Numbered from the stretch's first letter, positions 22,521 through 32,380 are shown. The stretch is DNA of 64,000 bases from Nakamurella leprariae (GCF_016918035.1 NZ_JAERWK010000008.1:62001-126000), one strand, 5' to 3'. Notes: a model not told the origin generated them from the sequence alone. Translations and numbers: made by a program.

Positions 22521-23827
22521 CCGTCGTCGGCGCCGAGCCGCTGTGGCCGCCCACGCCAGCCCGGGAGGTCCTCGCCGGTCCCGGGTCGGCACCGGAGCTG
22601 CGGCGCAGGACCGTGCAGCAGTACCGGGACCACGTGAACCGCGGTCTGGCCACCCTGGCCTCGCTCACCGGCGCGCCGCTCGAGCACCGGTCGGCTGGAC
22701 CGTTCGTCTGGGACGTCGACGGCACCGAGTACCTCGACTGCGGCGGCTACGGGGTGTTCCTGCTCGGCCACCGGCACCCGCGGGTGGTGAACGCGGTGGC
22801 CGAACAGCTGTACCGGCACCCCCTCTCGGTCCGCGGGGTGCTCGACCCGGTGCTGGCCCGCGCGGCGGCCACCCTGGCCGCCGTCGCCCCCGGTGAGCTG
22901 CCGTTCGTCACGCTGACCAACTCGGGCGCCGAGGCCACCGAACTGGGACTGAAACTGGCCCGGCTGCACGGCCACCGCCGGATCATCGCCACGATCGGCG
23001 GCTTCCACGGCAAGAGCCTGGGCGCGCTCAGCGTCACCGGCCGCGACCGGTTCCGCCGGCCGGTCGAGCCGCTGCTGCCAGACGTCAGCTTCGTGCCGTA
23101 CGGCGATGTCGCCGCGGTGACGGCGGCGCTGGCCGAACCCGGTCCGCCCGCGGCCGTCGTGGTCGAGCCGGTGCAGGGCGAGGGCGGCGTCGTGATCCCG
23201 CCACCAGGCTGGCTGGCCCGGGTCCGGTCCGCCTGCGACGAGGCCGGAGCCCTGCTCATCGTGGACGAGGTGCAGACCGGCCTGGGCCGGCTGGGTGCCT
23301 GGTGGGGCTGCGCCGCCGCCGGGGTGGTGCCGGACGTGCTGCTCACCGGCAAGGTACTGTCCGGCGGCGTCGTCCCGGTCGGCGCGGTGCTCACCGGCGA
23401 GCGGATCTTCGCCCCGCTGCACCGGGATCCGTTGCTGCACAGTTCGACCTACGCAGGCAACCCGCTGGCCGCCGCGGCGGCCACCGCCACCGTCGAGGTC
23501 CTGCACCGCGACGGCCTGATCGACGTGGCCGCCGATCTGGGCGCCCGGCTGCTCACCCGGATCAGCGCCCTGGTCGCCGGACGCGCCCCGGCGGCCGTCC
23601 CGGAGGTCCGCGGCCGCGGCCTGCTCATCGGCCTGGTCTGCCGGGATCCGTCGGTCGCCGCAGACCTGTTGCGACGCCTGCTGTCCCGTCAGGTCCTGGT
23701 CTCCTACTCGCTGAACTCCGGCACGGTCGTCCGGCTCACCCCGCCGGCCGTGCTGGAACCGGAACACGTCGACCGGCTGCTGGGCGCACTGGCCGACGCG
23801 CTCACCGGTCTCGACGACACGCTCTGA
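22517..23827 (+). CDS. Class III PLP aminotransferase
   Basis: 436 residues, related to ornithine/acetylornithine and omega-amino acid transaminases. Seen are TNSGAEATELGLKLAR (cofactor phosphate binding), GGFHGKSLGALS, LLIVDEVQTGLGR with the Asp contacting the pyridine nitrogen, and the Schiff-base Lys279 in LLTGKVLSGGV. It starts at a GTG overlapping the SDR stop by 4 bases, so translation is likely coupled. Members of this class often aminate aldehydes, matching the upstream reductase-like gene. The substrate is not known. Confidence 0.92.
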   Translation: MTVVGAEPLWPPTPAREVLAGPGSAPELRRRTVQQYRDHVNRGLATLASLTGAPLEHRSAGPFVWDVDGTEYLDCGGYGVFLLGHRHPRVVNAVAEQLYRHPLSVRGVLDPVLARAAATLAAVAPGELPFVTLTNSGAEATELGLKLARLHGHRRIIATIGGFHGKSLGALSVTGRDRFRRPVEPLLPDVSFVPYGDVAAVTAALAEPGPPAAVVVEPVQGEGGVVIPPPGWLARVRSACDEAGALLIVDEVQTGLGRLGAWWGCAAAGVVPDVLLTGKVLSGGVVPVGAVLTGERIFAPLHRDPLLHSSTYAGNPLAAAAATATVEVLHRDGLIDVAADLGARLLTRISALVAGRAPAAVPEVRGRGLLIGLVCRDPSVAADLLRRLLSRQVLVSYSLNSGTVVRLTPPAVLEPEHVDRLLGALADALTGLDDTL

Positions 23828-23866
23828 ACGCCCGTCCCGTCCCGGCCCAACCTGGAGGCACCCGTC

Positions 23867-24367
23867 ATGCACCACGTCACCGTCACCATGAGCGCACCGG
23901 TCCCCGTCGGTACGCCCGTGTCGGCCCGGGCCGACGACATCTTCACCTCGTTCACCGATCTCGGTTCGATCCCGACCCGCAGCGCAGCCGTGACCTCGGT
24001 CGAGGTGCAGGGAGACCCGACCGGTACCGGCGGCTCCCTGTCGCGCTGGAAGGTCCGCTTCGGCGGCGGCATGCTGCACTGGTCCGAGATCGACCGGCTC
24101 GACCCGGTCGCCCGCGAACTCGCGTTCGAGGTGGTCGACGGCGACATCCCCGACTTCTCCGGCCGCTGGCACGTCACGACCGCCGACGACCGGGTGGTCG
24201 CCAGCTTCAGCGCGACGTTCGACCTCGGTCTGCCCGAACTCGACGAGGCGCTGGCACCGGTGGCCGGACGCGAGCTGGTCACCGCGGTGACCGACATCCT
24301 GCGTGGGGTCCTGGGTCCGGGTGCGCGCAGCGACCGGGCCGAGCACCGGCCGGTGGTGCCGGCATGA
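23867..24367 (+). CDS. SRPBCC-type protein, possible cyclase/aromatase-like
   Basis: 166 residues with a pattern suggesting a helix-grip SRPBCC fold: an N-terminal DDIFTSFTDLGSIP, a middle strand LSRWKVRFGGGMLHWSEIDR, and a C-terminal helix ELVTAVTDILRGVLG. Proteins of this fold include polyketide cyclases and ligand-binding proteins. GGAGG lies just before the ATG. It is 39 bases after the aminotransferase and overlaps the next gene by ATGA, so it belongs to the cluster. Catalytic residues cannot be assigned; it may bind or shape the product. Confidence 0.65.
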   Translation: MHHVTVTMSAPVPVGTPVSARADDIFTSFTDLGSIPTRSAAVTSVEVQGDPTGTGGSLSRWKVRFGGGMLHWSEIDRLDPVARELAFEVVDGDIPDFSGRWHVTTADDRVVASFSATFDLGLPELDEALAPVAGRELVTAVTDILRGVLGPGARSDRAEHRPVVPA

Positions 24368-25575
24368 CCCTGCTCAGCGCCGGCACCACCGTCTCGCCGC
24401 GGCCGGCACTCCGGGAGGAGGTGACGGCCCGGGTGGTCACCGACGTCGACGACATCCCGGCGGCCGACTGGGCCGCCGTCACCGATCCCGACCGGCCGCT
24501 GTGGTCCCGGCAGGTGCTCCGGGCCGTGCAACGCAGTGGCATCGGGCCGGACCACACCGCCTTCGTGTGCCTGGAGCACCGGGGTGAGCTGGCCGCCGTG
24601 CTGCCGGTGGCGCGGTTCCGCCGACTGGATCTGCTCGGGCTGCTCAGCCGGAGCACCCGGCAGTCGCTGTCCCGGCCGGCCCGGTGGACGCGCCGGCTGG
24701 GCCGGCTGGACCCGTTCACGATCGACGCCGTGTTCGCCGGCCACCTGCTGACCGACGGCGGTCTGGCCCGACGCCCCGCCCACCCGGGGACGGGCCGGGC
24801 GCCGGACCTGTCGGCGCTGGGTGAGGCAGCCCTGGCCGCCGTGCTGACCTGGGCCCGCACCGTCGGCGGCCGGTGGGTGGTGTGGAAGGACCTGCCCGAC
24901 GAGGACCTGGCCGCCGTCCGACCCGCCGCGACGGCTCGGGGCTGCACCGTCCTGCCGGCCCAGCCGGACACCGTGCTGCCGCTGACCGGCGGCACCTTCG
25001 ACGAGTGGCTGGCCGGCCTGCCCGGCCGACCGCGGCGGAACACCCGGTCCAAGCTGCGGCGGTTCGCCGCCGCCGGCTTCCAGCTGCGCGAGCTGAGCGG
25101 CACCGTGCCACCGGAGGCCCTGCCCGCCCTGGCCGCCGGCTACCGGCAGGTGCTGGACCGGGCGGAGAACCGGTTGGAGACACTCACCGAACGGTTCCTC
25201 GCCGACGTCGTCCGCAGCGAGCCCCAGCTCGACGGCCCGGACGCCCCCGATGTACGGCTCATCGTGGCCGGCGACCCGACCGACCCCGCCGGGTTCCTGC
25301 TCTGGTTGCGTCGCGGGCGCGGCGCCGCCGCCCTGCGGGTCGGCCTGGACTACGCCCGGGCCACCGACGCCGGGGTGTACCACCGGGTCCACCTGCACGG
25401 CATCGACCTGGCGCTGCAGGCCGGCTGCCGGGAGATGGAGTTCTTCCAGACCGCCTACGAGGCCAAGCGGGAACTCGGGTGCGCGCTCGTGGCGCGGTCC
25501 AACCTGGTGTGGCACACCGACCCGGTGCTGCGCCGGCTGGTGCTGCCCCGGCTGCGCCGGCTGGTCGCCGGATGA
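24364..25575 (+). CDS. FemAB/BioF2-like GNAT-fold acyltransferase
   Basis: 403 residues with the double-GNAT layout of the Acetyltransf_6/FemAB-like group. RRNTRSKLRRFAAAGFQLREL matches the family's basic substrate loop, and GVYHRVHLHGIDLALQAG with MEFFQTAYEAKRELG matches the second GNAT half. Relatives transfer acyl or aminoacyl groups onto amines. The ATG overlaps the preceding stop (ATGA). As the last of the five genes, it could acylate the amine made by the aminotransferase, which is inference. No membrane segment or signal peptide is visible. Confidence 0.72.
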   Translation: MTLLSAGTTVSPRPALREEVTARVVTDVDDIPAADWAAVTDPDRPLWSRQVLRAVQRSGIGPDHTAFVCLEHRGELAAVLPVARFRRLDLLGLLSRSTRQSLSRPARWTRRLGRLDPFTIDAVFAGHLLTDGGLARRPAHPGTGRAPDLSALGEAALAAVLTWARTVGGRWVVWKDLPDEDLAAVRPAATARGCTVLPAQPDTVLPLTGGTFDEWLAGLPGRPRRNTRSKLRRFAAAGFQLRELSGTVPPEALPALAAGYRQVLDRAENRLETLTERFLADVVRSEPQLDGPDAPDVRLIVAGDPTDPAGFLLWLRRGRGAAALRVGLDYARATDAGVYHRVHLHGIDLALQAGCREMEFFQTAYEAKRELGCALVARSNLVWHTDPVLRRLVLPRLRRLVAG

Positions 25576-25606
25576 CGGCGCACGCGCCCCGGTTACGGTG
25601 ACGTCC

Positions 25607-26284
25607 ATGACCGACACCGTCGACTACACCGGGCACGTCGACCCGGGCGGGGCTCCGGCGACCCGGGTGCTGCCGGACGTCACCATCACCAAGTTGTCCG
25701 TCGGACCGACCGACAACAACGCCTACCTGCTGGTCTGCCGGCGCACCGGTGACGGGTTGCTCATCGACGCGGCCAACGACAGCGAGCGCATCGCCGACCT
25801 GCTCGGCGACGGACCGGACCGGCCCCGGTTGCGCAGCATCGTCACCACCCACCGGCACGACGACCACTGGCAGGCACTCGGCGCGGTGGCCGGGCAGACC
25901 GGCGCCAACCTGTACGCCGGCACGGCGGACGCCGAGGCGCTCCCGGTGCCCACCGACGTGCCGTTGGACCAGGGTGACACCGTGCCGCTGGGCGACGCCC
26001 AGCTGTCGGTCATCGCGTTGCGGGGCCACACCCCCGGCTCCGTGGCGCTGCTGTACCTGGACCCGCACGGCCACCCGCACCTGTTCACCGGCGACTCGCT
26101 GTTCCCCGGCGGCCCGGGGAAGACCTGGAGTCCGGCCGACTTCGATTCGCTGATGACCGATCTGGAGCAGCGGGTGTTCGACGTGCTGCCGGACGAGACC
26201 TGGGTGTACCCGGGGCACGGCGACGACACCACGCTCGGCGTCGAGCGACCGCACCTGGGTGAGTGGCGCGCCCGCGGCTGGTGA
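25607..26284 (+). CDS. MBL-fold metallo-hydrolase
   Basis: 225 residues. The metal motif HxHxDH appears as THRHDDHWQ, with further ligands in GHTPGSV and TGDSLF and the final His in YPGHGDDT. This is the glyoxalase II-like branch. In mycobacteria an MBL-fold gene sits next to uvrA, so this is probably the conserved neighbour displaced by the five-gene cluster, not part of it. It begins 31 bases after the acyltransferase; a weak GGTGACG precedes the ATG. Substrate unknown. Confidence 0.88.
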   Translation: MTDTVDYTGHVDPGGAPATRVLPDVTITKLSVGPTDNNAYLLVCRRTGDGLLIDAANDSERIADLLGDGPDRPRLRSIVTTHRHDDHWQALGAVAGQTGANLYAGTADAEALPVPTDVPLDQGDTVPLGDAQLSVIALRGHTPGSVALLYLDPHGHPHLFTGDSLFPGGPGKTWSPADFDSLMTDLEQRVFDVLPDETWVYPGHGDDTTLGVERPHLGEWRARGW

Positions 26285-26346
26285 TCGCCCGGTGGTGACC
26301 GGACCACCGCTGACCGGTCCGGACGGCCCGTGCCGTCGATGGTGAG

Positions 26347-28098
26347 ATGACGGCCGTGGAGCATCTGCTGCCCGTCGTGGGGCTGGTCGTCGGGGTCATC
26401 GTGGTCACCGGGCTGTCCGGGCGGATCGGTGTCCCGGCGCCGATCGCGCTGGTGCTCATCGGGGTCGGGGCGTCGTTCGTGCCGGGGGTCCCCGGATACG
26501 CGGTCGACCCGGAGTTCGTGCTGTCGGTGCTCATCCCACCGCTGCTCTACGCCGCGGCGGTGGAGTCGTCGGTGCTGGCCATCCGCACCGTGCTCCGGTC
26601 GATCATCCGGCTCAGCGTCGGACTGGTGCTGGTCACCGCGTTCGCGGTCGGTGCCGTGCTCAGCCTGGTGGTGCCGGTCATCCCGTTCACCGCCGCCCTC
26701 GCGCTCGGGGCGATCGTGGCCCCACCCGACGCGGTGGCCGCCGTGGCGGTGGCCCGCAGGGTCGGCCTGCCGCGCCGGGTGCTGGTCCTGCTCGAGGGCG
26801 AGTCCCTGTTCAACGACGCCAGTTCGCTGGTGCTGCTCCGGGTGGCCACTGCGGCTCTGGCCACCGGTGCGCTCGCCTGGGGCGCGGCCGCGCTGGACTT
26901 CCTGTGGGCCTCGGTGGGTGGGCTGCTCATCGGCGCGGCCGTCGGCCTGGTCGCCTCGTGGACCCGGCGACGGCTGGGCGGCGCCCTGGCCGTGACGGCG
27001 TTCTCCCTGGTCATCCCGTACGTGGCGTACCTGGCCGCGGAGGCCGCGGGAGCGTCCGGGGTGCTCGCGGTGGTGGTTGCCGGGCTGGTGCTGGGCTACC
27101 GCTCGCCCACCGAGGAGGCGGCCCTGGTGCGGCTGACGGAGACCGCCACCTGGGAGTCACTGCGCTACGTCCTCGAGGGCATCGTCTTCGCGCTCATCGG
27201 TCTGCAGCTGCGACACCTGGTCGGCGACCCGGCCGTCCGCCCCGACCACCTCACCGGGGCCGTCGCCGTGGTGCTGGCCACCGTCGTGCTGGTCAGGCCC
27301 GCCTACCTCTTCCTCGGGGCCGGGTTGACCCGGCTGGGCCGCTGGGCCCAGTACCGGTGGGGCCGTGAGATCGGCGACGACGGGCGCGACCGTCCCGCTC
27401 CGCCGACCTGGCGTGAGCAGGCGGTGATGTCGTGGGCGGGGATGCGCGGCGTGGTCTCCCTGGCCGCCGCCCAGACCCTGCCGCTGGAGACCCCGTACCG
27501 ATCGACGCTGATCCTGGCCACCGTCGCGGTCATCCTGGCCACGCTGGTGCTGCAGGGCCTGTCGTTGCCCTGGGTGATCCGTCGGCTGGGGGTGGCCGGC
27601 GATCCGCGCGGCGATCTGGACCGGGAACGCGCCGCCGCCTCGGCACAGGCCGGCGCGGCCATCGCCGCCCGCGTGGAGCAGTTGATCGTCGACGGGTCGG
27701 TGACCGCCCAGCAGGGCCACCACATGCGTCGCTGGCTGGCCGTGCGCGACTGGCACAGCTGGGACGATGCCGATACCGATACCGATACCGGTGCGGAGGC
27801 CGGTCGTGCCGCCGGGCCGGACGCCGCCGGGTCGCCGGGGCGGGTGGTGCACAGCCGACTCGACTGGCAGCAGGACCTCATCGACGTGCAGCGGGACGTC
27901 TTCATCACGATGCGCAACGCCGGCGACCTGTCCGAGGAGGCGCTGCGTGAGCTGCAACACGACCTCGATCTCGAGGAGGCCCTGCTCGGGCGTCGGACGG
28001 AGGCGCTCAGCGGGCACCTCACCGAACTGCCGACCGGCCGGGACGAGCCGGACGACGGGGTTCCGGCCGAGCGGGGTGCGCGGGACCGTCGTTCCTGA
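26347..28098 (+). CDS. CPA1-family Na+/H+ antiporter
   Basis: 583 residues: about 12 membrane helices to residue 415, then a cytosolic tail of about 165 residues. The transport core shows APPDAVAAVAVAR and EGESLFNDASSLVLL, the helix-5 region of NhaP/NHE-type exchangers with the Asn-Asp pair, and MSWAGMRGVVSLAAAQTLP. It should swap protons for Na+ or K+ at the plasma membrane. The tail contains a short DTDTDT run from a GATACC repeat (27773-27790). A second, similar antiporter lies at 59.0 kb. Confidence 0.9.
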   Translation: MTAVEHLLPVVGLVVGVIVVTGLSGRIGVPAPIALVLIGVGASFVPGVPGYAVDPEFVLSVLIPPLLYAAAVESSVLAIRTVLRSIIRLSVGLVLVTAFAVGAVLSLVVPVIPFTAALALGAIVAPPDAVAAVAVARRVGLPRRVLVLLEGESLFNDASSLVLLRVATAALATGALAWGAAALDFLWASVGGLLIGAAVGLVASWTRRRLGGALAVTAFSLVIPYVAYLAAEAAGASGVLAVVVAGLVLGYRSPTEEAALVRLTETATWESLRYVLEGIVFALIGLQLRHLVGDPAVRPDHLTGAVAVVLATVVLVRPAYLFLGAGLTRLGRWAQYRWGREIGDDGRDRPAPPTWREQAVMSWAGMRGVVSLAAAQTLPLETPYRSTLILATVAVILATLVLQGLSLPWVIRRLGVAGDPRGDLDRERAAASAQAGAAIAARVEQLIVDGSVTAQQGHHMRRWLAVRDWHSWDDADTDTDTGAEAGRAAGPDAAGSPGRVVHSRLDWQQDLIDVQRDVFITMRNAGDLSEEALRELQHDLDLEEALLGRRTEALSGHLTELPTGRDEPDDGVPAERGARDRRS

Positions 28099-28247
28099 TC
28101 GGCGTCGGTGGGACCGGCGCGACCTGGTCCGGCCGGTGATCGGCCCGGTGCTGGCGGCGCGCTCTGGCAGGCTGGTCGGATGGTCTCGGTGGAGCCGGCG
28201 CAGCCGGTGCGGTCAGCAGTGCCCGGTGTCGCCACTGGGTCGGCCCG

Positions 28248-31200
28248 GTGGTGACGGTGCGTCGATGGCTCCGGACCCCGGCGCGCCGGTGGACCACCCT
28301 GGGCGTGGTGCTCGCGGTGCTGGCCCTGGTGGCCGTGGTGGTGTGGCCGAGCGCGGCGCCGGCGCGGGTGTCGTCGTCCGAGCAACGGATCAGCGCCCCC
28401 GGCGGGCCGGGGGTGGCCGAGCCGGTCGAGCTCGACACCACGCTGTACCTCCCGGAGTCCACGCCCGCGCCGGCGGTGCTGTTGGCGCACGGCTTCGGTG
28501 GATCGAAGGCGTCGCTCACCGATCAGGCGCAGCAACTGGCCCGGGACGGGTTCGTGGTGCTGACGTACTCGGCGCGCGGCTTCGGCACCTCCACCGGGCA
28601 GATCGCACTGGACTCGCTGGACCACGAGATCCCGGACGCCCGCGCCCTGGTCGACTGGCTGGCGGAGCGTCCCGAGGTCACGCTGGACGCACCGGGTGAT
28701 CCCCGGATCGGCGTGACGGGCGGGTCCTACGGCGGCGCCCTGTCGCTCATGCTGGCCGGCACCGATCCGCGGATCGACGCGCTGGCTCCGGTGATCACCT
28801 GGAACGACCTGGGCGATGCGCTGTTCCCCAATGCGCTGGCCGACGCGGACACGCTGTCGGCGGCCACCCCGGCCGCGGCCGGTGACGCCGGGGACGGCGT
28901 GTTCAAGCGCGGCTGGGCAGCGGCGCTCATCGCGTCGGTGACCACCGGCGCGTCGCTGACCGGCACCCTGGGCGTGGCCGAGGGCGACACCGGCGACACG
29001 GGTTTCGCCGGACCGGGGTCCGGGGGCGGCGGCAGCGACGACGGCCAGGACGGCTCCGCGCCGCCGGACGCCGGGACCGACGGCAGCGCACCGACCGGGA
29101 CCGACGGTGCTCCGTCGCTGCCGACGGCCGGCGGCATCGGCGTCCAGGCCAGCTGCGGCCGACTCATGCTGGAGCTCTGTGCGGCGTACTCACTGGCGGC
29201 CGAGACCGGCCGGCTGGGACCGGATCTGGCGGCGCTGCTGGAGCGGTCCAGCCCGGCCACGGTCGCCGGTGACATCACCGCGCCCACCCTGCTGGTGCAG
29301 GGCGAACGGGACACGCTCTTCGGCCTGGACCAGGCCGACGCCAACGCCCGGGCGATCGCGGCCAACGGCGCCACCGTCGCGGTCAGTTGGTACAACGGCG
29401 GGCACGATGGCGGGTCCCCGGACAGCGACACCGAGCAGCGCATCACCGACTGGTTCCGCCACTGGTTGGCCGGGACCGGGCCGGAGCCGTCCACCGCGTT
29501 CCGCTACACCGTCGACGGTCCGGTCAGTGACACCGGCCGGGCCCGCAGCCGCACCCTGCAGGCGGCCGACTACCCGGGGCTCGACCCGGCCGCCGGTCCG
29601 ACCTCCGAGACGCCGCGGCAGCCGGTGGGTCTGACCGGCAGCGCCCAGGTGATCGTCAACCCGCCGGGCGGGCAACCGGCCGCCGTGTCGTCGTTGCCGG
29701 GCCTGGGCGGACTGGCGTCGTCGGTGCTGTCCACCTTCGGCGGCGGTCTGCCCGGTCAGACCGCCCGCTTCACCTCCGAGCCGATGGCCGACCTCACCGT
29801 GCTGACCGGCACGTCCCGGGTGGCCCTGTCGATCAGCCGCGTGCCGGTGCCCGCGTTGCCGGGCACGTCCGCCGCGACCTCGGCTGCCGACGACGATCCG
29901 GGCGCGGTGCTGTTCGCCTCGCTGGCCAAGGTGACCCCGGGCGGGGTGCGGACCCTGGCCGGCGGCGCTGTCGCGCCCATCCGGATCACCGACCTGCCCG
30001 CCGACGGGTCCCCGGCGACCGTGGTGGTCGATCTGCCGGCGTCGGCGTTGCAGGTCGAGGCGGGCAGCTCCGTCGAGGTCTCCATCGCCACCACCAACCA
30101 GGCGTTCGCCGGGTCGACCGAGCCGTCGGTGTACCGGGTCGCGCTGGCCGATCAGGCCGCGGTGGCGTCGGCCCTCGGGACCGCCGGCCGGGACGCGGGC
30201 GCGATCGGTCTCGACACCGCCTCGCTCAGCGCGCCGGAGGTCGGCGGCGAGCGGGTGGGTGACTCGGAGATCCCGGTGCCGCAGCTGGTCGGCCTGGTGC
30301 TGCTGGCCGGGCTGGTCGTGGTCGCGCTGCTCATCGGCGGCCGCCGGTTCGGCCGCGGCAGCAGCCGGGCCCCGGATCCCGCCCTGGCCGAGGTCCCACT
30401 GGCCATCACCGGACTGCGCAAGCAGTACCCGGGCGGCGTGCCGGCGGTTCAGGACGTGAGCTTCCGGGTCGAGGCCGGCCAGGTGCTGGGGCTGCTCGGG
30501 CCCAACGGCGCCGGCAAGACCACGACGCTGCGCATGGTCATGGGGCTGATCAGCCCGTCCGCCGGCGAGATCCGGGCGTTCGGCCGCGTCGTCCATCCGG
30601 GCGCGGAGATCCTGTCCCGCATCGGCAGCTTCGTGGAGGGCTCCGGGTTCCTGCCGCACCTGTCCGGCCGGGCCAACCTGGAGCTGTACTGGAAGGCCAC
30701 CGGCCGACCCGCGGAGGACGCCCACATGGACACGGCGCTGGCCATCGCGGGCCTGGGCGCCGCGGTGGAACGCAAGGTGCGAACCTACTCGCAGGGCATG
30801 CGGCAGCGGCTGGCCATCGCCCAGGCGATGCTGGGCCTGCCGGAACTGCTGTTGCTCGACGAGCCGACGAACGGACTCGACCCGCCGCAGATCCACGCCA
30901 TGCGCGAGGTGCTGCAGCGGTACGCCGCGACCGGCCGCACGGTGCTGGTGTCCAGCCACCTGCTGTCCGAGGTCGAGCAGACCTGCTCGCACGTCGTGGT
31001 GATGCACAAGGGCCGCACCATCGCGACCGGGACGGTGGCCGAGCTGATCGCCGGATCCGGCGAGACGGTGTTCGGGCTGGACCGGGCCGAGGACACCGAG
31101 ACCACCGTCCGGGTGCTGCGGGACGAGCTGGGGCTGCGCGCACTTGAGGTCACCGAGGCCGGTGTCCAGGTCGACCTGGGCCGGGTGCCCGCGTCGACCG

Positions 31201-31394
31201 CGGTGGCGGCGCTGGTCGGGGCCGGGGTGGCGGTGTCGGCAGTGGCCCCGCGGAACCGGCTGGAGGACGTGTTCCTGGCCATGGTGGGTGAATCGGTCGA
31301 CCCGGCGGCCGGGGACGGTGCGATGACCGGCGAGGCGGCTCCGTCGACGGGGTCGCCGACCGGGGCCGGCGACGATCGAGAGGTGCGGGTATGA
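28248..31394 (+). CDS. Fusion of secreted alpha/beta hydrolase (S15/CocE-like) with ABC transporter ATPase
   Basis: 1048 residues in four parts. A membrane anchor at about 17-34. An extracytoplasmic alpha/beta hydrolase at about 55-430 with nucleophile Ser160 in GVTGGSYGGAL and a PepX_C-like jelly-roll to about 650. A second membrane helix at about 679-699. Then a cytosolic ABC ATPase with Walker A GPNGAGKTTT from 751, signature YSQGMRQRLAIAQ and Walker B ELLLLDEPTNGLD. The GTG start may be 28248 or the next codon. The stop overlaps the permease start (ATGA). The two helices put the hydrolase outside and the ATPase inside, so one chain couples surface hydrolysis to transport; the substrate is unknown. 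Confidence 0.88.
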   Translation: MVTVRRWLRTPARRWTTLGVVLAVLALVAVVVWPSAAPARVSSSEQRISAPGGPGVAEPVELDTTLYLPESTPAPAVLLAHGFGGSKASLTDQAQQLARDGFVVLTYSARGFGTSTGQIALDSLDHEIPDARALVDWLAERPEVTLDAPGDPRIGVTGGSYGGALSLMLAGTDPRIDALAPVITWNDLGDALFPNALADADTLSAATPAAAGDAGDGVFKRGWAAALIASVTTGASLTGTLGVAEGDTGDTGFAGPGSGGGGSDDGQDGSAPPDAGTDGSAPTGTDGAPSLPTAGGIGVQASCGRLMLELCAAYSLAAETGRLGPDLAALLERSSPATVAGDITAPTLLVQGERDTLFGLDQADANARAIAANGATVAVSWYNGGHDGGSPDSDTEQRITDWFRHWLAGTGPEPSTAFRYTVDGPVSDTGRARSRTLQAADYPGLDPAAGPTSETPRQPVGLTGSAQVIVNPPGGQPAAVSSLPGLGGLASSVLSTFGGGLPGQTARFTSEPMADLTVLTGTSRVALSISRVPVPALPGTSAATSAADDDPGAVLFASLAKVTPGGVRTLAGGAVAPIRITDLPADGSPATVVVDLPASALQVEAGSSVEVSIATTNQAFAGSTEPSVYRVALADQAAVASALGTAGRDAGAIGLDTASLSAPEVGGERVGDSEIPVPQLVGLVLLAGLVVVALLIGGRRFGRGSSRAPDPALAEVPLAITGLRKQYPGGVPAVQDVSFRVEAGQVLGLLGPNGAGKTTTLRMVMGLISPSAGEIRAFGRVVHPGAEILSRIGSFVEGSGFLPHLSGRANLELYWKATGRPAEDAHMDTALAIAGLGAAVERKVRTYSQGMRQRLAIAQAMLGLPELLLLDEPTNGLDPPQIHAMREVLQRYAATGRTVLVSSHLLSEVEQTCSHVVVMHKGRTIATGTVAELIAGSGETVFGLDRAEDTETTVRVLRDELGLRALEVTEAGVQVDLGRVPASTAVAALVGAGVAVSAVAPRNRLEDVFLAMVGESVDPAAGDGAMTGEAAPSTGSPTGAGDDREVRV

Positions 31395-32335
31395 GCCAGG
31401 TCCACGACCGGTCCGGTCGCGAACGGTTCCGGGAACACAGCACCGAGGTGGCGGTGACCGCGATGGAGACGGTCGGTGCCAAGGTGCCGACCTCGACGTC
31501 CGGTGCTCCGGCGGGGTTCCGGTCCGACCACACCCTGCCGGTGGCGGTCGAGCTGCGCCGCCAGCTGCGCCGACGGCGCACCCAGCTGGCACTGGTGCTG
31601 ATGGCGCTGCTGCCGATCATCCTGGTCGTCGCGTTCGCCTTCGACGACGGCGACACCGGCGGCTCGGTGTCCCTGGTCGACCTGGCCACCACCAGCGCGA
31701 CCAACTTCGCGGTGGTCTGTCTGTTCTTCTCGGCCAGCTTCCTGCTCATCGTGGTGATCGCGCTCTTCTTCGGCGACACCATCGCCTCCGAGGCGTCCTG
31801 GTCGTCGCTGCGCTACCTGCTGGCCATGCCGGTGCCGCGGATCCGGCTGCTCCGGCAGAAAGTGATCGTGGCCGGGCTGCTGTCGGTGGCCGCGCTGCTC
31901 GTGCTGCCCGTCGTCGCCGTGGTCGTCGGGCTCATCGCCTACGGCGGCGGCCCGCTGGCCACCCCGGTCGGTGAGCAGCTCTCGTTCGGCACGGCACTGC
32001 TGCGGCTGGCGCTCATCCTGGCGTTCATCGCGGTGCAACTGGCCTGGGTGGCCGGGCTGGCCCTGATGCTCAGCGTGCTCACCGACGCCCCGCTCGGGGC
32101 GGTCGGCGGCGCGGTGCTGCTGTCGATCCTGTCGCAGATCCTCAACCAGATCGAGGCGCTCGGGGTCATCCGGGACTGGCTGCCCACGCACTACTCGTTC
32201 GCCTGGACCGGGGCGCTGGTCAACCCGATCCGCTGGGACGACATGATCCGCGGTGGCTTCATCAGCCTGCTCTACGCGGTGGTGTTCGCGACCATCGCGG
32301 TGGTGCGGTTCCGGCGCAAAGACATCACCAGCTGA
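31391..32335 (+). CDS. ABC-2 type transporter permease
   Basis: 314 residues. A soluble N-terminal stretch of about 65 residues, then six membrane segments including LALVLMALLPIILVVAFAF, VVCLFFSASFLLIVVIALFF and LLSVAALLVLPVVAVVVGLI. SLRYLLAMPVPRIRLLRQK between helices is typical of ABC-2 permeases that associate with drug- or lipid-export ATPases. It overlaps the hydrolase-ATPase gene by 4 bases and is its obvious partner. Export direction is inferred from the family. Confidence 0.88.
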   Translation: MSQVHDRSGRERFREHSTEVAVTAMETVGAKVPTSTSGAPAGFRSDHTLPVAVELRRQLRRRRTQLALVLMALLPIILVVAFAFDDGDTGGSVSLVDLATTSATNFAVVCLFFSASFLLIVVIALFFGDTIASEASWSSLRYLLAMPVPRIRLLRQKVIVAGLLSVAALLVLPVVAVVVGLIAYGGGPLATPVGEQLSFGTALLRLALILAFIAVQLAWVAGLALMLSVLTDAPLGAVGGAVLLSILSQILNQIEALGVIRDWLPTHYSFAWTGALVNPIRWDDMIRGGFISLLYAVVFATIAVVRFRRKDITS

Positions 32336-32341
32336 CCCCGC

Positions 32342-32373
32342 CCGCCCGGCGTGCGGGTGCGCAGGCCGGGCGG
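32342..32373. terminator. Terminator hairpin between convergent genes
   Basis: CCGCCCGGC and GCCGGGCGG form a perfect 9-bp stem with a 14-base loop, 7 bases after the permease stop and 8 bases before the end of the VOC gene on the other strand. It can serve both. Confidence 0.7.
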
Positions 32374-32380
32374 AACCGGA

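Noticed and set aside
27773-27790. GATACC repeat in the antiporter tail as a phase-variable tract
   Set aside because: The unit is 6 bases, so changes keep frame; it only yields a short Asp-Thr run in a disordered tail.
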